NCBI RefSeq assembly: GCF_934746965.1
Contig: NZ_CAKVFS010000008.1
Coordinates: 1-64,000 of the forward strand
Length of the DNA: 64,000 nucleotides
From: an uncultured Methanobrevibacter sp.
GTDB lineage: Archaea; Methanobacteriota; Methanobacteria; Methanobacteriales; Methanobacteriaceae
Reading direction: 5' to 3'
Shown here: in pieces, positions 51,869 to 61,126 of the stretch
Layout: every line of letters starts with the position of its first letter
Position numbering within the stretch: the first letter of the stretch is position 1
Translations under genes and position numbers: made by a program
Notes under the pieces: model-generated
What the model saw: the letters and a program-made list of their open reading frames with translations, nothing else
Told to the model about the DNA's origin: nothing
Database searches by the model: none

Positions 51869-52912
51869 ATGAATTCTAGAAAAATACAAATGCCTCGTGA
51901 GGTTTATATTGGTCCTGAGGTTATATATGAAACTGGAGATATCTGTAAAGATTTACATTTAGATAATAAAGTTTTAATTTTAACAGGTCCAAATACTTAT
52001 GATATTGCAGCAAAACATGCTATTCAAAGTTTTGAAGATAATGACATTGAAGTAGATGTTAAAATTGTTGAAAAAGTATCTTATGATTCAGTAGAAGAAG
52101 TTAGTGACATGATTACTAATAAAACTACTGTTTTAGGTGTTGGCGGTGGAAAAGTTATTGATGTAGCTAAATTAGCTTCTTATAATAAAAATGTATTTTT
52201 TGTTTCCATGCCAACTACAGCTTCACATGATGGTATTGTATCTCCTTTAGCTTCCATAAAAAATCCTAAAACTTCAACATCTGCTAAAGCACATGCACCA
52301 ATAGCTGTTATTGCAGATAGTAAAATTATTGCAAATTCACCTTCCAGATTATTATCTGCAGGGTGTGCTGATTTAATTTCAAATTTCACAGCAATTAAAG
52401 ATTGGCAATTAGCTCATCGTTTAAAAAATGAGCCATATAGTGAATCTGCAGCATCATTATCTATAATGTCTGCAAAAATGATTACTGATAATGTAGACAA
52501 TATTAAACCAGGTTTAGAAGAAAGTGCACGTTTAGTTGTTAAAACATTATTCAGTAGTGGAATGGCAATTAGTATTGCAGGTTCTAGTCGTCCAGCTAGT
52601 GGATCAGAACACATATTTTCACATGCATTAGATAAAATTTTAGAAAAACCTTGTTTACATGGTGAACAATGTGGTGTTGGAACTATATTGATGATGTATT
52701 TATATGGTGGAAATTGGAAATTTATTAGAGATAGTTTGAAAGCAGTCGGAGCTCCAACAACAGCTAAGGAATTGGGAATTGCTGATGAAGATGTTATTGA
52801 TGCATTAACAATGGCACATACAATTAGACCAGAAAGATATACTATTTTGGGAGATAATGGTATATCTAAGGATGCCGCTTATGAATTGGCTTTTAAAACT
52901 AGGGTGATATAA
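51869..52912 (+). CDS. egsA: Glycerol-1-phosphate dehydrogenase
   Basis: Reduces dihydroxyacetone phosphate to sn-glycerol-1-phosphate, setting the stereochemistry of archaeal lipids. 347 residues of the iron/zinc alcohol dehydrogenase superfamily: GVGGGKVIDVAKLAS binds the nucleotide, and MPTTASHDGIVSPLAS follows. The metal ligands are Asp in SAGCADLISN, His in SGSEHIFSHALD and His in CLHGEQCG. TTAGGAGAT sits before ATG 51869, so the upstream ATG at 51842 is rejected. A TTTATAA box lies about 55 bases upstream. The UPF0179 gene follows. Confidence 0.93.
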   Translation: MNSRKIQMPREVYIGPEVIYETGDICKDLHLDNKVLILTGPNTYDIAAKHAIQSFEDNDIEVDVKIVEKVSYDSVEEVSDMITNKTTVLGVGGGKVIDVAKLASYNKNVFFVSMPTTASHDGIVSPLASIKNPKTSTSAKAHAPIAVIADSKIIANSPSRLLSAGCADLISNFTAIKDWQLAHRLKNEPYSESAASLSIMSAKMITDNVDNIKPGLEESARLVVKTLFSSGMAISIAGSSRPASGSEHIFSHALDKILEKPCLHGEQCGVGTILMMYLYGGNWKFIRDSLKAVGAPTTAKELGIADEDVIDALTMAHTIRPERYTILGDNGISKDAAYELAFKTRVI

Positions 52913-52913
52913 A

Positions 52914-53351
52914 ATGATTACATTGATTGGTAAAGATTTAGCAAAAGAGGGTAATGAATTTGTTTTTTATGGTCCTGCAGATGAATGTAAAAACTGTAGA
53001 TTTAAAGCATCATGTGTAGATTCTCTAGAAAAAAATAGAAAATACAAAATTGTAGGCATTCGTGATAATGAGCAAAAATGCCCTATTCATGCTGAAAATA
53101 TTGTTGTCCCAGTTGAAGTGGAAAGGTCTAGCATAACTTTACTTTCTCCTTCAAAAAGTGTTTTTGAAGGATCTACATTTTCCTATAAGTCTATTGATTG
53201 TGATGAAGATTGTGAATATAATGAATATTGTTTCCCTGAAGGATTAGTGGATAATGATAAATGTATTGTTTTAAAGAATTATGGGAAACATAAAGGTGAA
53301 TGTAAAAAAGGTTATAAACTTAATAAATTAACATTAGGTTTTGTTATTTAA
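52914..53351 (+). CDS. Cys-rich UPF0179-family protein
   Basis: 145 residues. It begins MITLIGKDLAKEGNEFVFYGPADECKNCRFKASC. There are ten Cys, the last in GECKKGY, including CKNCRFKASC, KCPIHA and CDEDCEYNEYCFPEG. This matches the archaeal UPF0179 family, whose function is unknown; the paired Cys suggest a metal or iron-sulfur site. The start is one base after the egsA stop, so the two are co-transcribed. Confidence 0.82.
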   Translation: MITLIGKDLAKEGNEFVFYGPADECKNCRFKASCVDSLEKNRKYKIVGIRDNEQKCPIHAENIVVPVEVERSSITLLSPSKSVFEGSTFSYKSIDCDEDCEYNEYCFPEGLVDNDKCIVLKNYGKHKGECKKGYKLNKLTLGFVI

Positions 53352-53365
53352 ATGAGGGATTAATT

Positions 53366-54031
53366 ATGAATCTTAAAAAAGAAGCAGGTTATAAAGCAGC
53401 ACAATATGTTAAAGATGGAGATGTAGTGGGACTTGGAACAGGATCCACTACTCATTATTTCATTGAAGCAGTAGGTAAAAGAATATCTGATGAAGGAATA
53501 AATGTTAAAGGAATTCCTACTTCTTTCCAGTCATTATTATTAGCTAAAAAATGGAATATACCAATTACTAGCTTAGAGGAAAATGATATTGATTTAGCTG
53601 TTGACGGTGCAGATGAAGTAGATAAAAATCTTAATCTTATTAAAGGTGGGGGAGCAGCTCATACAAAAGAAAAAATTGTAGATTATTCTGCAAAAAAGTT
53701 TATTGTAATTGTAGATGAATCTAAATATGTTGATGAAATTGGAAATTTCCCAGTACCTGTAGAAGTAATACCTGATGCATCCCGTGTAGTTGTACAAACT
53801 TTGGAAGATATGGGTGCAAAATGTGAAATAAGAATGGGTGAACGTAAAGATGGTCCAGTTATAACTGACAATGGAAACTTTGTTATTGATGCTAAATTTG
53901 AAAAAATTGAAAGTCCAATGCACTTAGAAATAGATTTAAATTCTATTCCTGGTGTTGTTGAAAATGGTATTTTTACTCAAATGGTTGATAAAGTTATAAT
54001 TGGTACTTCTGAAGGTATAAAAGAATTATGA
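53366..54031 (+). CDS. rpiA: Ribose-5-phosphate isomerase A
   Basis: Interconverts ribose-5-phosphate and ribulose-5-phosphate. 221 residues with GLGTGSTTHYFIEAVGKR (phosphate loop), GIPTSFQS and the active-site DLAVDGADEVDKNLNLIKGGGAAHTKEKIV. The C-terminal EIDLNSIPGVVENGIF is also typical. In archaea lacking the oxidative pentose route it supplies ribose for nucleotides. It sits 14 bases after the UPF0179 gene. Confidence 0.94.
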   Translation: MNLKKEAGYKAAQYVKDGDVVGLGTGSTTHYFIEAVGKRISDEGINVKGIPTSFQSLLLAKKWNIPITSLEENDIDLAVDGADEVDKNLNLIKGGGAAHTKEKIVDYSAKKFIVIVDESKYVDEIGNFPVPVEVIPDASRVVVQTLEDMGAKCEIRMGERKDGPVITDNGNFVIDAKFEKIESPMHLEIDLNSIPGVVENGIFTQMVDKVIIGTSEGIKEL

Positions 54032-54040
54032 GGTGTTAAA

Positions 54041-54259
54041 ATGCCAATACCTGGTGGAATTCCATATAATTTTGGAGAAATAGCTAATAAAATAGCTATG
54101 CTTATGGGAATTTTAATCGTGATTTATGCTGTTTTATGGATTTTAGCAGAATTAAAATTGATTCCAGTTGTTTTATTTGCAATATTTCCACAAATTGTTC
54201 TTCTATTAATTGGAATATTCATTGTTTACATTGCATATTCTAGAAGAAATAATTATTAA
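54041..54259 (+). CDS. Small two-helix membrane protein
   Basis: 72 residues: a polar N-terminus (MPIPGGIPYNFGEIANK), two hydrophobic helices (about 18-38 and 42-64) and a basic tail YSRRNNY. It follows rpiA by nine bases with a GAGGTG site. I do not recognise a function. Confidence 0.65.
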   Translation: MPIPGGIPYNFGEIANKIAMLMGILIVIYAVLWILAELKLIPVVLFAIFPQIVLLLIGIFIVYIAYSRRNNY

Positions 54260-54342
54260 TTCTAATGAAAGAAGTCTATAAATTTTTATAGGCTTATTTG
54301 TTTTTTAATTTTTAAATACTAGTTTTATATAATATTTTCATA

Positions 54343-54756
54343 ATGTTAATTGAAAATACTGAGTTTAATTTAGATACAAATAAAAATTTTGAAATTATTG
54401 ATATAACATCTAAGATTAATGAAATAATAATTAATTCTAATATCAGTAATGGGATTGTAAATATATTTTCCAAACATTCTACATCAGCTATTTGTGTAAA
54501 TGAAAATGAAGAAGGTCTACTCGAAGATTTAGAATTTGCATTATCTAATATAATTTCTAATAAATTTAGCTATAAACATGATGATATTGATAATAATGCG
54601 AAATCTCATTTAAAATCATTTTTACTTTCTTCTAGTGAGTCTATTCCTATATTGAATAATAAATTAAATTTAGGAACTTGGCAATCAATATTTTTTATAG
54701 AATTAGATGGACCAAGACATAATAGGATAGTTAACATAACAATAATTGGAGAATAA
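54343..54756 (+). CDS. YjbQ-family protein (UPF0047)
   Basis: 137 residues with the family blocks NIFSKHSTSAICVNENEEGLLEDLE, NNAKSHLKSFLLSSSESIPI and LNLGTWQSIFFIELDGPRHNRIV. Some YjbQ proteins have weak thiamine-phosphate-synthase activity; the physiological role is open. The His in KHSTSA and the block GTWQSIFF are conserved-looking. An AT-rich TAGTTTTATATAAT box lies about 25 bases upstream of the ATG, so the leader is very short. Confidence 0.85.
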   Translation: MLIENTEFNLDTNKNFEIIDITSKINEIIINSNISNGIVNIFSKHSTSAICVNENEEGLLEDLEFALSNIISNKFSYKHDDIDNNAKSHLKSFLLSSSESIPILNNKLNLGTWQSIFFIELDGPRHNRIVNITIIGE

Positions 54757-54758
54757 CA

Positions 54759-55029
54759 ATGAATAAATGGGTTTTATTTTAATTGTAATTATAGCTGTTG
54801 TTGGTGTTTTAATAGCTGTTGAACAAACGCCACAATCTGGTGAATATTTACAAAACATTTCAGTTAATAATACTTCTCAAGATAATCCTAATGTAAATTA
54901 CTCTGAAATTGATGTTCAAATGAAAAGTTATGGTACTGATGGAGGAATTATTCAAAATATTGTTATTATACTAATAAAACAGATTATGTACAATTAAAAA
55001 GAGTAATTAAGAAATTGAATTATTCTTGA
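54759..55029 (+). pseudogene. Small exported protein gene broken by frameshifts
   Basis: A GGAG site eight bases before the ATG at 54759 starts MNKWVLF and then a stop. One reading-frame change later, from 54767, the frame continues with a signal-anchor (ILIVIIAVVGVLIAVEQTP) and a polar region to about 54970. A further change of frame then gives the more natural end TNKTDYVQLKRVIKKLNYS, stopping at 55029 and overlapping pheT by ten bases. The best ribosome site and the best ending are both out of frame with the middle. Either the gene is decaying or there are sequencing errors. The open part alone is 54767-54997 (76 residues). Confidence 0.5.
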
Positions 55030-56681
55030 GGGTTAAATTCAATTTCAAATCCGATTACTGGATAATCTAAAGTAAAGTTAGTGATTACTTCTGGGGAGAA
55101 TTCACCAAAGAAACCTGTTATAGTTCCATTAGCTGAAGTTCCTTTTACATCACTTACTCTTCCAGCTATGAAACTAGGATTGGTACTATCGCTAATTTCC
55201 ATAGTATAACCTAAGTTTTGAAGTAAGCTAGTTACAACAGATTTGATTTCTGTGAAGTTTGCACTTGAGTGACAAATTAGTCCAGCCAGTTTTTTAGAAG
55301 CTCTTACTTTGGTTTCTTGAGTTTCATCCATGTATAAAACATCACCAATCTCAAATATTTTTTGAGGTAAATCTTCATGTTTATTATCTTCTAAGAACTC
55401 CATTAAACTGTTAATTAAACTGGTACGAATCATAGTTCTATCGATGGTAATTGGTCTAGCTACCTGTACATGATTGATTTCTTTTTGTTTCATTTTAGTG
55501 AAATGTGCATCTTCATTAGTAAGCATTAAACTCATAATTTCCTGGAATCCTAATCCAATCATAACTTCTCTCATAATAGATTCTGACCTAAACCAGTCAT
55601 GTTCATAAGCTATTGTTGAAATATCTGGAAGTTTAGCTTCAACATCATTAATTCTATATTGTACTGCAATATTTTCAACAACATCTACTTCATGAAGAAT
55701 ATCTATCCTGTAAGAAGGAATGTAAACTTTTAATTCATTATCATTTAATATCTCTGAGTCAAAACGAGCTTGAGATAATAACTGTTGTATATCTTTTGCA
55801 TTTAAGTTAGTTCCACCAATTAAACTATTAGTCACGTCAACATGGACATTTTTTACTTGAGGAGTTAAATCAGGAGTAATTATTGTTTTATCTTCATATT
55901 TAACTTCCATACTTTTTATTTTTCCACCAACTTCTGCAAATGAACTGCAGATTATATTTAAACATTGATTTACTGCACGTTCATCAGTTCCAGTTACATC
56001 TACAATGATATTTTTCACGCCTTCATGAATTTTTGTAAGTTCTCCATTTATAATTGGAGGCATGGAAAGTACTTGATTATCTTTATCAACAATCAACGGG
56101 TATTTATCAAAATTTTCAAGAAGGTGTGCATAAGCAACTCCTTTGTCGTGTTGGGTTAATATTTCTTCAGGAGTCATTGGAGTATCTTTTTCAAGAGCAA
56201 CAAAAGCATTTTCATTTTTAGGAGTAGCTATATAATTAAATGGTTGGGATACAACATCTGCATTGTGAATACCAATAGCTACTTTTTTTCTATCTCTTCC
56301 GATTACCCAATGAAGATTTTCCTGGAAATCCATAATATATTTAAGTTTATCACCAGTAAAATCTACTCCTTCTATTTTTGCAAATGCAATGTATGGTCTG
56401 ATTTTAGCTACTTCAGCATCTACAATTACACTTTCATTTGATGGTGTAACTTCATATTTTGGAAGTCCTGTTTCCTGATTGATAAATCCTTTAAAAGATC
56501 TAGCTACTCCTTCTACTGATAAATTGTCTGGACGATTCGGGAAAAATTCTACTTTAATTTCTTCATCATTAAAGTCTTCGATATCACTTGACATCATAGG
56601 TAAGGTGTTTATTAATTCATCTTTTTCCATATCTATTCCTAAATCTTTTAAATCTTGATATTTGAATGTAATAACTGGCAT
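55020..56681 (-). CDS. pheT: Phenylalanyl-tRNA synthetase beta subunit
   Basis: 553 residues of the archaeal/eukaryotic type. The N-terminal B1-B3/4 domains include VEFFPNRPDNLSVEGVARSFKGF and the B3/4 block HWVIGRDRKKVAIGIHNAD. The B5 domain (about residues 275-345) is followed by the synthetase-like domain (RSESIMREVMIGLGFQEIMSLMLTNED, then RPITIDRTMIRTSLINSLMEFLEDN). It forms the (alpha-beta)2 enzyme with PheS, which is not in this window. An unknown membrane protein gene lies 25 bases upstream. Confidence 0.94.
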   Translation of the reverse strand: MPVITFKYQDLKDLGIDMEKDELINTLPMMSSDIEDFNDEEIKVEFFPNRPDNLSVEGVARSFKGFINQETGLPKYEVTPSNESVIVDAEVAKIRPYIAFAKIEGVDFTGDKLKYIMDFQENLHWVIGRDRKKVAIGIHNADVVSQPFNYIATPKNENAFVALEKDTPMTPEEILTQHDKGVAYAHLLENFDKYPLIVDKDNQVLSMPPIINGELTKIHEGVKNIIVDVTGTDERAVNQCLNIICSSFAEVGGKIKSMEVKYEDKTIITPDLTPQVKNVHVDVTNSLIGGTNLNAKDIQQLLSQARFDSEILNDNELKVYIPSYRIDILHEVDVVENIAVQYRINDVEAKLPDISTIAYEHDWFRSESIMREVMIGLGFQEIMSLMLTNEDAHFTKMKQKEINHVQVARPITIDRTMIRTSLINSLMEFLEDNKHEDLPQKIFEIGDVLYMDETQETKVRASKKLAGLICHSSANFTEIKSVVTSLLQNLGYTMEISDSTNPSFIAGRVSDVKGTSANGTITGFFGEFSPEVITNFTLDYPVIGFEIEFNPQE

Positions 56682-56706
56682 TTAATATACTCCAATAAAA
56701 TTATTT

Positions 56707-57066
56707 TCATAATCCATAAATAGCTATGAAGAATATTGATTCAATTACAAAATGTAATGATCTGTGTTCTAATTCATTCATATGACTGTTAATAAATAAT
56801 GTGTGACTTACATCTATTACAAAGTGGATAAATGCTGCTAAAAGTCCCACTTCTAAATTTAAAAATACTACTGACACAAAAATAAAATGGAATCCAGCTT
56901 CCATTAATTCATGTATAATCCAAGTTTTCCAGGGAGCATTTACTGAATTATTAATTATTCCTGCTAAAATAAGGTAGAACTTATTAAAGATTTTCCATAC
57001 AATTTGTGTGTGGATTGTGTCGCTTATAGCTAGTACGATTGCAACATAAAACCATAATAATTCCAT
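56707..57066 (-). CDS. Histidine-rich small membrane protein
   Basis: 119 residues with four hydrophobic helices. His residues cluster in patterns: ISDTIHTQ, HELMEAGFHF, HFVIDVSHTLF and HMNELEHRSLHFVIES. His and Glu/Asp placed one helical turn apart suggest a metal site within the membrane. I do not recognise a family. The start at 57066 has AAAGGA upstream, with TATAAA nearby on the minus strand. It is probably co-transcribed with pheT. Confidence 0.7.
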   Translation of the reverse strand: MELLWFYVAIVLAISDTIHTQIVWKIFNKFYLILAGIINNSVNAPWKTWIIHELMEAGFHFIFVSVVFLNLEVGLLAAFIHFVIDVSHTLFINSHMNELEHRSLHFVIESIFFIAIYGL

Positions 57067-57465
57067 TGTTAACAGTCCTTTATTTTTTATACATTTATTA
57101 TTTAATGTATTAATCAATTATTAAATTATCGTTTTTATAGATTCTCTATTTTACTGTATTTAATTAAATATTTCATAAAATGTTTTAATATTATTATGTA
57201 AATATTGGTCATGATGATATTTTATTTGGTTATGGTTTCTTTTTAATTTACTTTTTGGTAGGTTTTTTAAGATATAATATTTTTTGGGAAATATTATTTA
57301 AAGAAATTCTAATGATAAAAATAGAAAATAGAATTATTTATTATTATTTGTTGCATTAGTGTAATTAAAATAATAATTTTTATGGTGAATTTTTTCTTAA
57401 GATTTTTAAATGAAGAACTATATAATTAATAATATTATTTTTATTTAATTATTTGGAGAAAAGAT
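57067..57465. other. 399-base intergenic region with a hairpin and divergent promoters
   Basis: No convincing gene. On the minus strand, TATAAA near 57086-57091 would serve the histidine-rich protein and pheT. On the plus strand, CTATATAATTA near 57419-57429 would serve valS. ATAATATTT (57274-57282) and AAATATTAT (57289-57297) form a perfect nine-base stem with loop TTTGGG in the middle; its role is unclear. The rest is very AT-rich. Confidence 0.5.
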
Positions 57466-60183
57466 ATGTCAAATGAGAATATTCCTAAAGACTATGATTT
57501 TAAAAAAGAAAAGATTTGGGAGCAGAAATGGGAAGATGAGGAACTTTATAAATTCCTTGGTGATGGAACTAAACCTAGATATATAATTGATACTCCACCA
57601 CCATATCCAACTGGTTCTATTCATTTAGGTCATGTATTGAATTGGGTTTACATTGATATGAATGCAAGATATAGGAGATTAAAAGGTAATGATGTCCTTT
57701 TTACTCAAGGATGGGATTGTCATGGTCTTCCTACTGAAGTTAAAGTTGAAGAAACTCATGGAATTAAGAAAAATGATGTTTCTAGAGCTAAATTCAGAGA
57801 ATATTGTATTGAGTTAACAACCCAGAATATAGCTAAAATGAAAGACCAAATGCAATCTTTAGGTTTTTCACAAGATTGGAGTCGTGAGTTCATTACAATG
57901 ACTCCGGAGTATATGAAAAGGACACAATATTCATTTTTAAAAATGTATGATGAAGGATTAATTTATCAAGGTATTCATCCTGTTAATTGGTGTCCTCGTT
58001 GTGAAACAGCTATTGCTTTTGCAGAAGTTGAATATAGTGATAATGAAACATTTTTAAATTATGTTAACTTCCCGCCAGCTATGGAAGATTCTTATGATGA
58101 TATAGCTAGTTCTAAAGTTTCAGGTAAACAAGCTAATCCTAAAGATGAAGGTGTAATGATTGCTACTACTCGTCCTGAGTTAATGTCTGCTTGTGTAGCT
58201 GTTGTAGTTCATCCTGATGATGAAAGATATGGTCATTTAGTAGATAAATATGTTGAAGTTCCATTATCTCATCAAAAAGTAAAAATTTATCCGGATGAAG
58301 AAGTGGATCCTGAATTTGGTACTGGTGCGGTAATGGTTTGTACATTTGGGGATAAAACTGATGTAAGCTGGGTAAATAAACATAATTTAGAAATTATTGA
58401 TGCAATTGATGAAAAAGGTAGATTAACTGCAGCTGCTGGAAGATATGAAGGGATGGATTTAGCTACTTGTAAGGCTAAAACTATTGAAGACTTGGATGAA
58501 GAGGGTTATCTTTTAAAACAAGAAAAAATCGATCAGAATGTTGGGCAATGTTGGAGATGTAAAACTCCTATTGAAATTTTAGTTAAAAAACAATGGTTTG
58601 TAGCAGTAAATAAATTAATTGAGCAAACTAAAGATGCAGCAGAAGAAATGAATTGGGTTCCAGAACATATGAAAAGTCGTATGATTAATTGGGCGGATTC
58701 TATGGAATGGGATTGGTGTATTTCAAGACAAAGATTATTTGCAACTCCAATACCTGTTTGGTTCTGTAAAGATTGTGGAAAAGTAATGCTTCCTGATGTT
58801 GAAGATTTACCTGTTGATCCAACTCATGACAAACCTAAAAAAGCATGTAGTTGTGGATGTGAAGAATTTATTGGAGAAGAAGATGTTTTAGATACATGGA
58901 TGGACAGTTCTATTTCACCTCTTTCAATTGCAGGATGGCCTAATGAAGGTTATGAAAACAATTTCCCAGCAAATATTCGCCCACAAGGTCATGATATTAT
59001 TAGGACATGGGCATTTTATACAACACTTCGTTGTTTAGCTTTAACCGGTAAAAAACCATTTGATGATATTGTAATTAATGGTATGGTATTTGGTGAAGAT
59101 GGATATAAAATGAGTAAATCCAGGGGGAATGTAATTGCACCAGATGAAGTAATTGAACAATATGGTGCAGATGCATTAAGAACATGGGCTGCTAATAGTG
59201 TGCCTGGTTCAGATGTAATCTTTGATTGGAAAGATATTAAACATGGTTACAGATTCTTAAGAAAATTCTGGAATGCATTTAGATTTATTAGTATGCAGAT
59301 ATTTGATGAAGAAGTTAGCTATGATGAGGTAAAAGATGGCTTTGACCCTCTTGATTTATGGATTTTATCTAAATTAAACAACCTTAATAAAGTTGTAGAT
59401 AATGCATTTGCTAACTATGACTTTGCAAATACAATCACATCTATTGAAAAATTCATTTGGCATGATTTCTGTGATGAATACATTGAAGCTGTAAAATACA
59501 GATTATACAATGATGATGTAAGTGATTTGTCAAGAAAAGCAGCTAAATACACATTAAGAAATGTTATTGAAACTTCTTTAAAATTATTATCTCCAATTGT
59601 ACCATTCTTTGCAGAAGAAGTTTATCAATACTTTGGTGAAGGTGAATCTATTCATAAAACATCCTGGCCAGAAGTTAATGAAGATTTAGTAAGTGAAGAT
59701 TATGAAGACAAAGGTAATATAACTGTAGATTTAATTGATGAAGTAAGAAGATTTAAATCTAGTTCAAAAATACCTCTCAACGCTCAATTAGCTGAAGTTA
59801 ATGTTTATACTAATGATAAAAAATTAGTTGAAATATTCAATGAATTTTCACAAGACATTGAAGGAACTCTTAAAATCGATGATTTATCTATTAAAACAGG
59901 AAAACCTGAAGTTCATGAAAAAATTATTGAAGTAGAACCGGACATGTCTCAAATTGGACCAATGTTTAAAAAAGATGCTGGAAAAATCATAGGATACTTG
60001 AAATCTACTGATATTGAAGAAATAGCTAGTGCATTAGAAGAATCTGGTCAATTAACTATTGGGGATATTACTGTTGATGAAGATTTATTAAATATCTCAA
60101 AAGAAATTGTAGGGGCTTCCGGTAAAAAAGTGGATATCTTACAATCTGAAAATTTAGATGTTATTGTTGAAGTAATGAGATAA
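57466..60183 (+). CDS. valS: Valyl-tRNA synthetase
   Basis: A class Ia synthetase, 905 residues. The HIGH motif is in PPPYPTGSIHLGH, and KMSKS in DGYKMSKSRGN. The editing domain carries ATTRPELMSACVAVVVHPDD and FGTGAVMVCTFGDKTDVSW, which points to ValS and away from IleS. VNWCPRCETAIA, a Cys pair in CWRCKTP and the ribbon CKDCGKV...CSCGCEE are zinc-binding sites. The gene has its own promoter and TTTGGAGAA ribosome site. A T-rich stretch follows the stop. Confidence 0.93.
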   Translation: MSNENIPKDYDFKKEKIWEQKWEDEELYKFLGDGTKPRYIIDTPPPYPTGSIHLGHVLNWVYIDMNARYRRLKGNDVLFTQGWDCHGLPTEVKVEETHGIKKNDVSRAKFREYCIELTTQNIAKMKDQMQSLGFSQDWSREFITMTPEYMKRTQYSFLKMYDEGLIYQGIHPVNWCPRCETAIAFAEVEYSDNETFLNYVNFPPAMEDSYDDIASSKVSGKQANPKDEGVMIATTRPELMSACVAVVVHPDDERYGHLVDKYVEVPLSHQKVKIYPDEEVDPEFGTGAVMVCTFGDKTDVSWVNKHNLEIIDAIDEKGRLTAAAGRYEGMDLATCKAKTIEDLDEEGYLLKQEKIDQNVGQCWRCKTPIEILVKKQWFVAVNKLIEQTKDAAEEMNWVPEHMKSRMINWADSMEWDWCISRQRLFATPIPVWFCKDCGKVMLPDVEDLPVDPTHDKPKKACSCGCEEFIGEEDVLDTWMDSSISPLSIAGWPNEGYENNFPANIRPQGHDIIRTWAFYTTLRCLALTGKKPFDDIVINGMVFGEDGYKMSKSRGNVIAPDEVIEQYGADALRTWAANSVPGSDVIFDWKDIKHGYRFLRKFWNAFRFISMQIFDEEVSYDEVKDGFDPLDLWILSKLNNLNKVVDNAFANYDFANTITSIEKFIWHDFCDEYIEAVKYRLYNDDVSDLSRKAAKYTLRNVIETSLKLLSPIVPFFAEEVYQYFGEGESIHKTSWPEVNEDLVSEDYEDKGNITVDLIDEVRRFKSSSKIPLNAQLAEVNVYTNDKKLVEIFNEFSQDIEGTLKIDDLSIKTGKPEVHEKIIEVEPDMSQIGPMFKKDAGKIIGYLKSTDIEEIASALEESGQLTIGDITVDEDLLNISKEIVGASGKKVDILQSENLDVIVEVMR

Positions 60184-60335
60184 TTTTACTTCAATTCTTA
60201 TTTTTTCCAATAGTAAACTTTATATTCTTTTTTTATCTAAAATTATTTTACTTATAGATATTTTATTTGATTAAATCTACTATTTTTTAATAATTATCTA
60301 TATAAGTTGATTAACAAGTTTTTTAAGTGACTACT

Positions 60336-61055
60336 ATGAAATATGAGAAATCAAAAGAGTATGATAAAAAGTTAATTGAAAGTAAAATTATGGGTCCGAA
60401 TCCATTAAAATTAGTTGAAGAATTATTAGTAAATCATAATATTTCAAATTCTGCTACTGTAATGGATTTGGGAAGTGGAAATGGTTTAACTTCTGTGTTT
60501 CTTGTAAAAGAATATGGTTTTAGAGTTTTTCCTACAGATTTGTGGAGTAATCCTACAGAAAACAAGAAATTTTTTGATGAAATGGGAATTTCAAGTGAAG
60601 AAATAATTCCAATTAAAGCGGATGCTAATGAATTACCTTTTGCACATGAGTTTTTTGATGCAGTAATTTGTGCAGATTCTTATAATTATTTTGGAAGGGA
60701 TTTTAACTTTTTAGATGAAAAATTAATGCCTTTTGTTAAAGTTGGAGGTTATATTTACATTGCAGTTCCTGGTATGAAAAAAGATTGTCATGATGATTTG
60801 CCTGAAGAATTATTGCTTGCTTGGAATAAAGAACAGTTAGATTATATTCATGATATAAATTATTGGAAGAATATAGTTACTAAATCCACCAAATCAGAGA
60901 TTATTTCAATTAAACAAATGGAAGGAAACGAAGAACTTTGGCAGGATTGGATTAATTGTAATAATGAATATGCTGCAGGCGATAAAAAAGCTATTGATGC
61001 AGGGGCTTGCAAATATTTAAATTTTATATCAATTGTACTTCAAAGAAATGAGTAA
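60336..61055 (+). CDS. SAM-dependent methyltransferase (class I)
   Basis: 239 residues with motif I VMDLGSGNGLTS (about residues 43-54), an acidic residue after the second strand (FPTDLWS), motif II-III IPIKADANELPFAHEFFDAVICADSYNYFG, and motif IV/V LMPFVKVGGYIYIAVPG. The substrate is unknown; such proteins methylate small molecules or tRNA. The start is ATG 60336 after AAGTGA; a GTG at 60327 is part of that site. TATATAAG about 35 bases upstream is the probable TATA box. Confidence 0.82.
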   Translation: MKYEKSKEYDKKLIESKIMGPNPLKLVEELLVNHNISNSATVMDLGSGNGLTSVFLVKEYGFRVFPTDLWSNPTENKKFFDEMGISSEEIIPIKADANELPFAHEFFDAVICADSYNYFGRDFNFLDEKLMPFVKVGGYIYIAVPGMKKDCHDDLPEELLLAWNKEQLDYIHDINYWKNIVTKSTKSEIISIKQMEGNEELWQDWINCNNEYAAGDKKAIDAGACKYLNFISIVLQRNE

Positions 61056-61126
61056 TTGTTTATTTATTTTTTAATTAATTAGATAAGTATAATAATTATT
61101 ATAAGGTAAATTAACAATTGATAACA

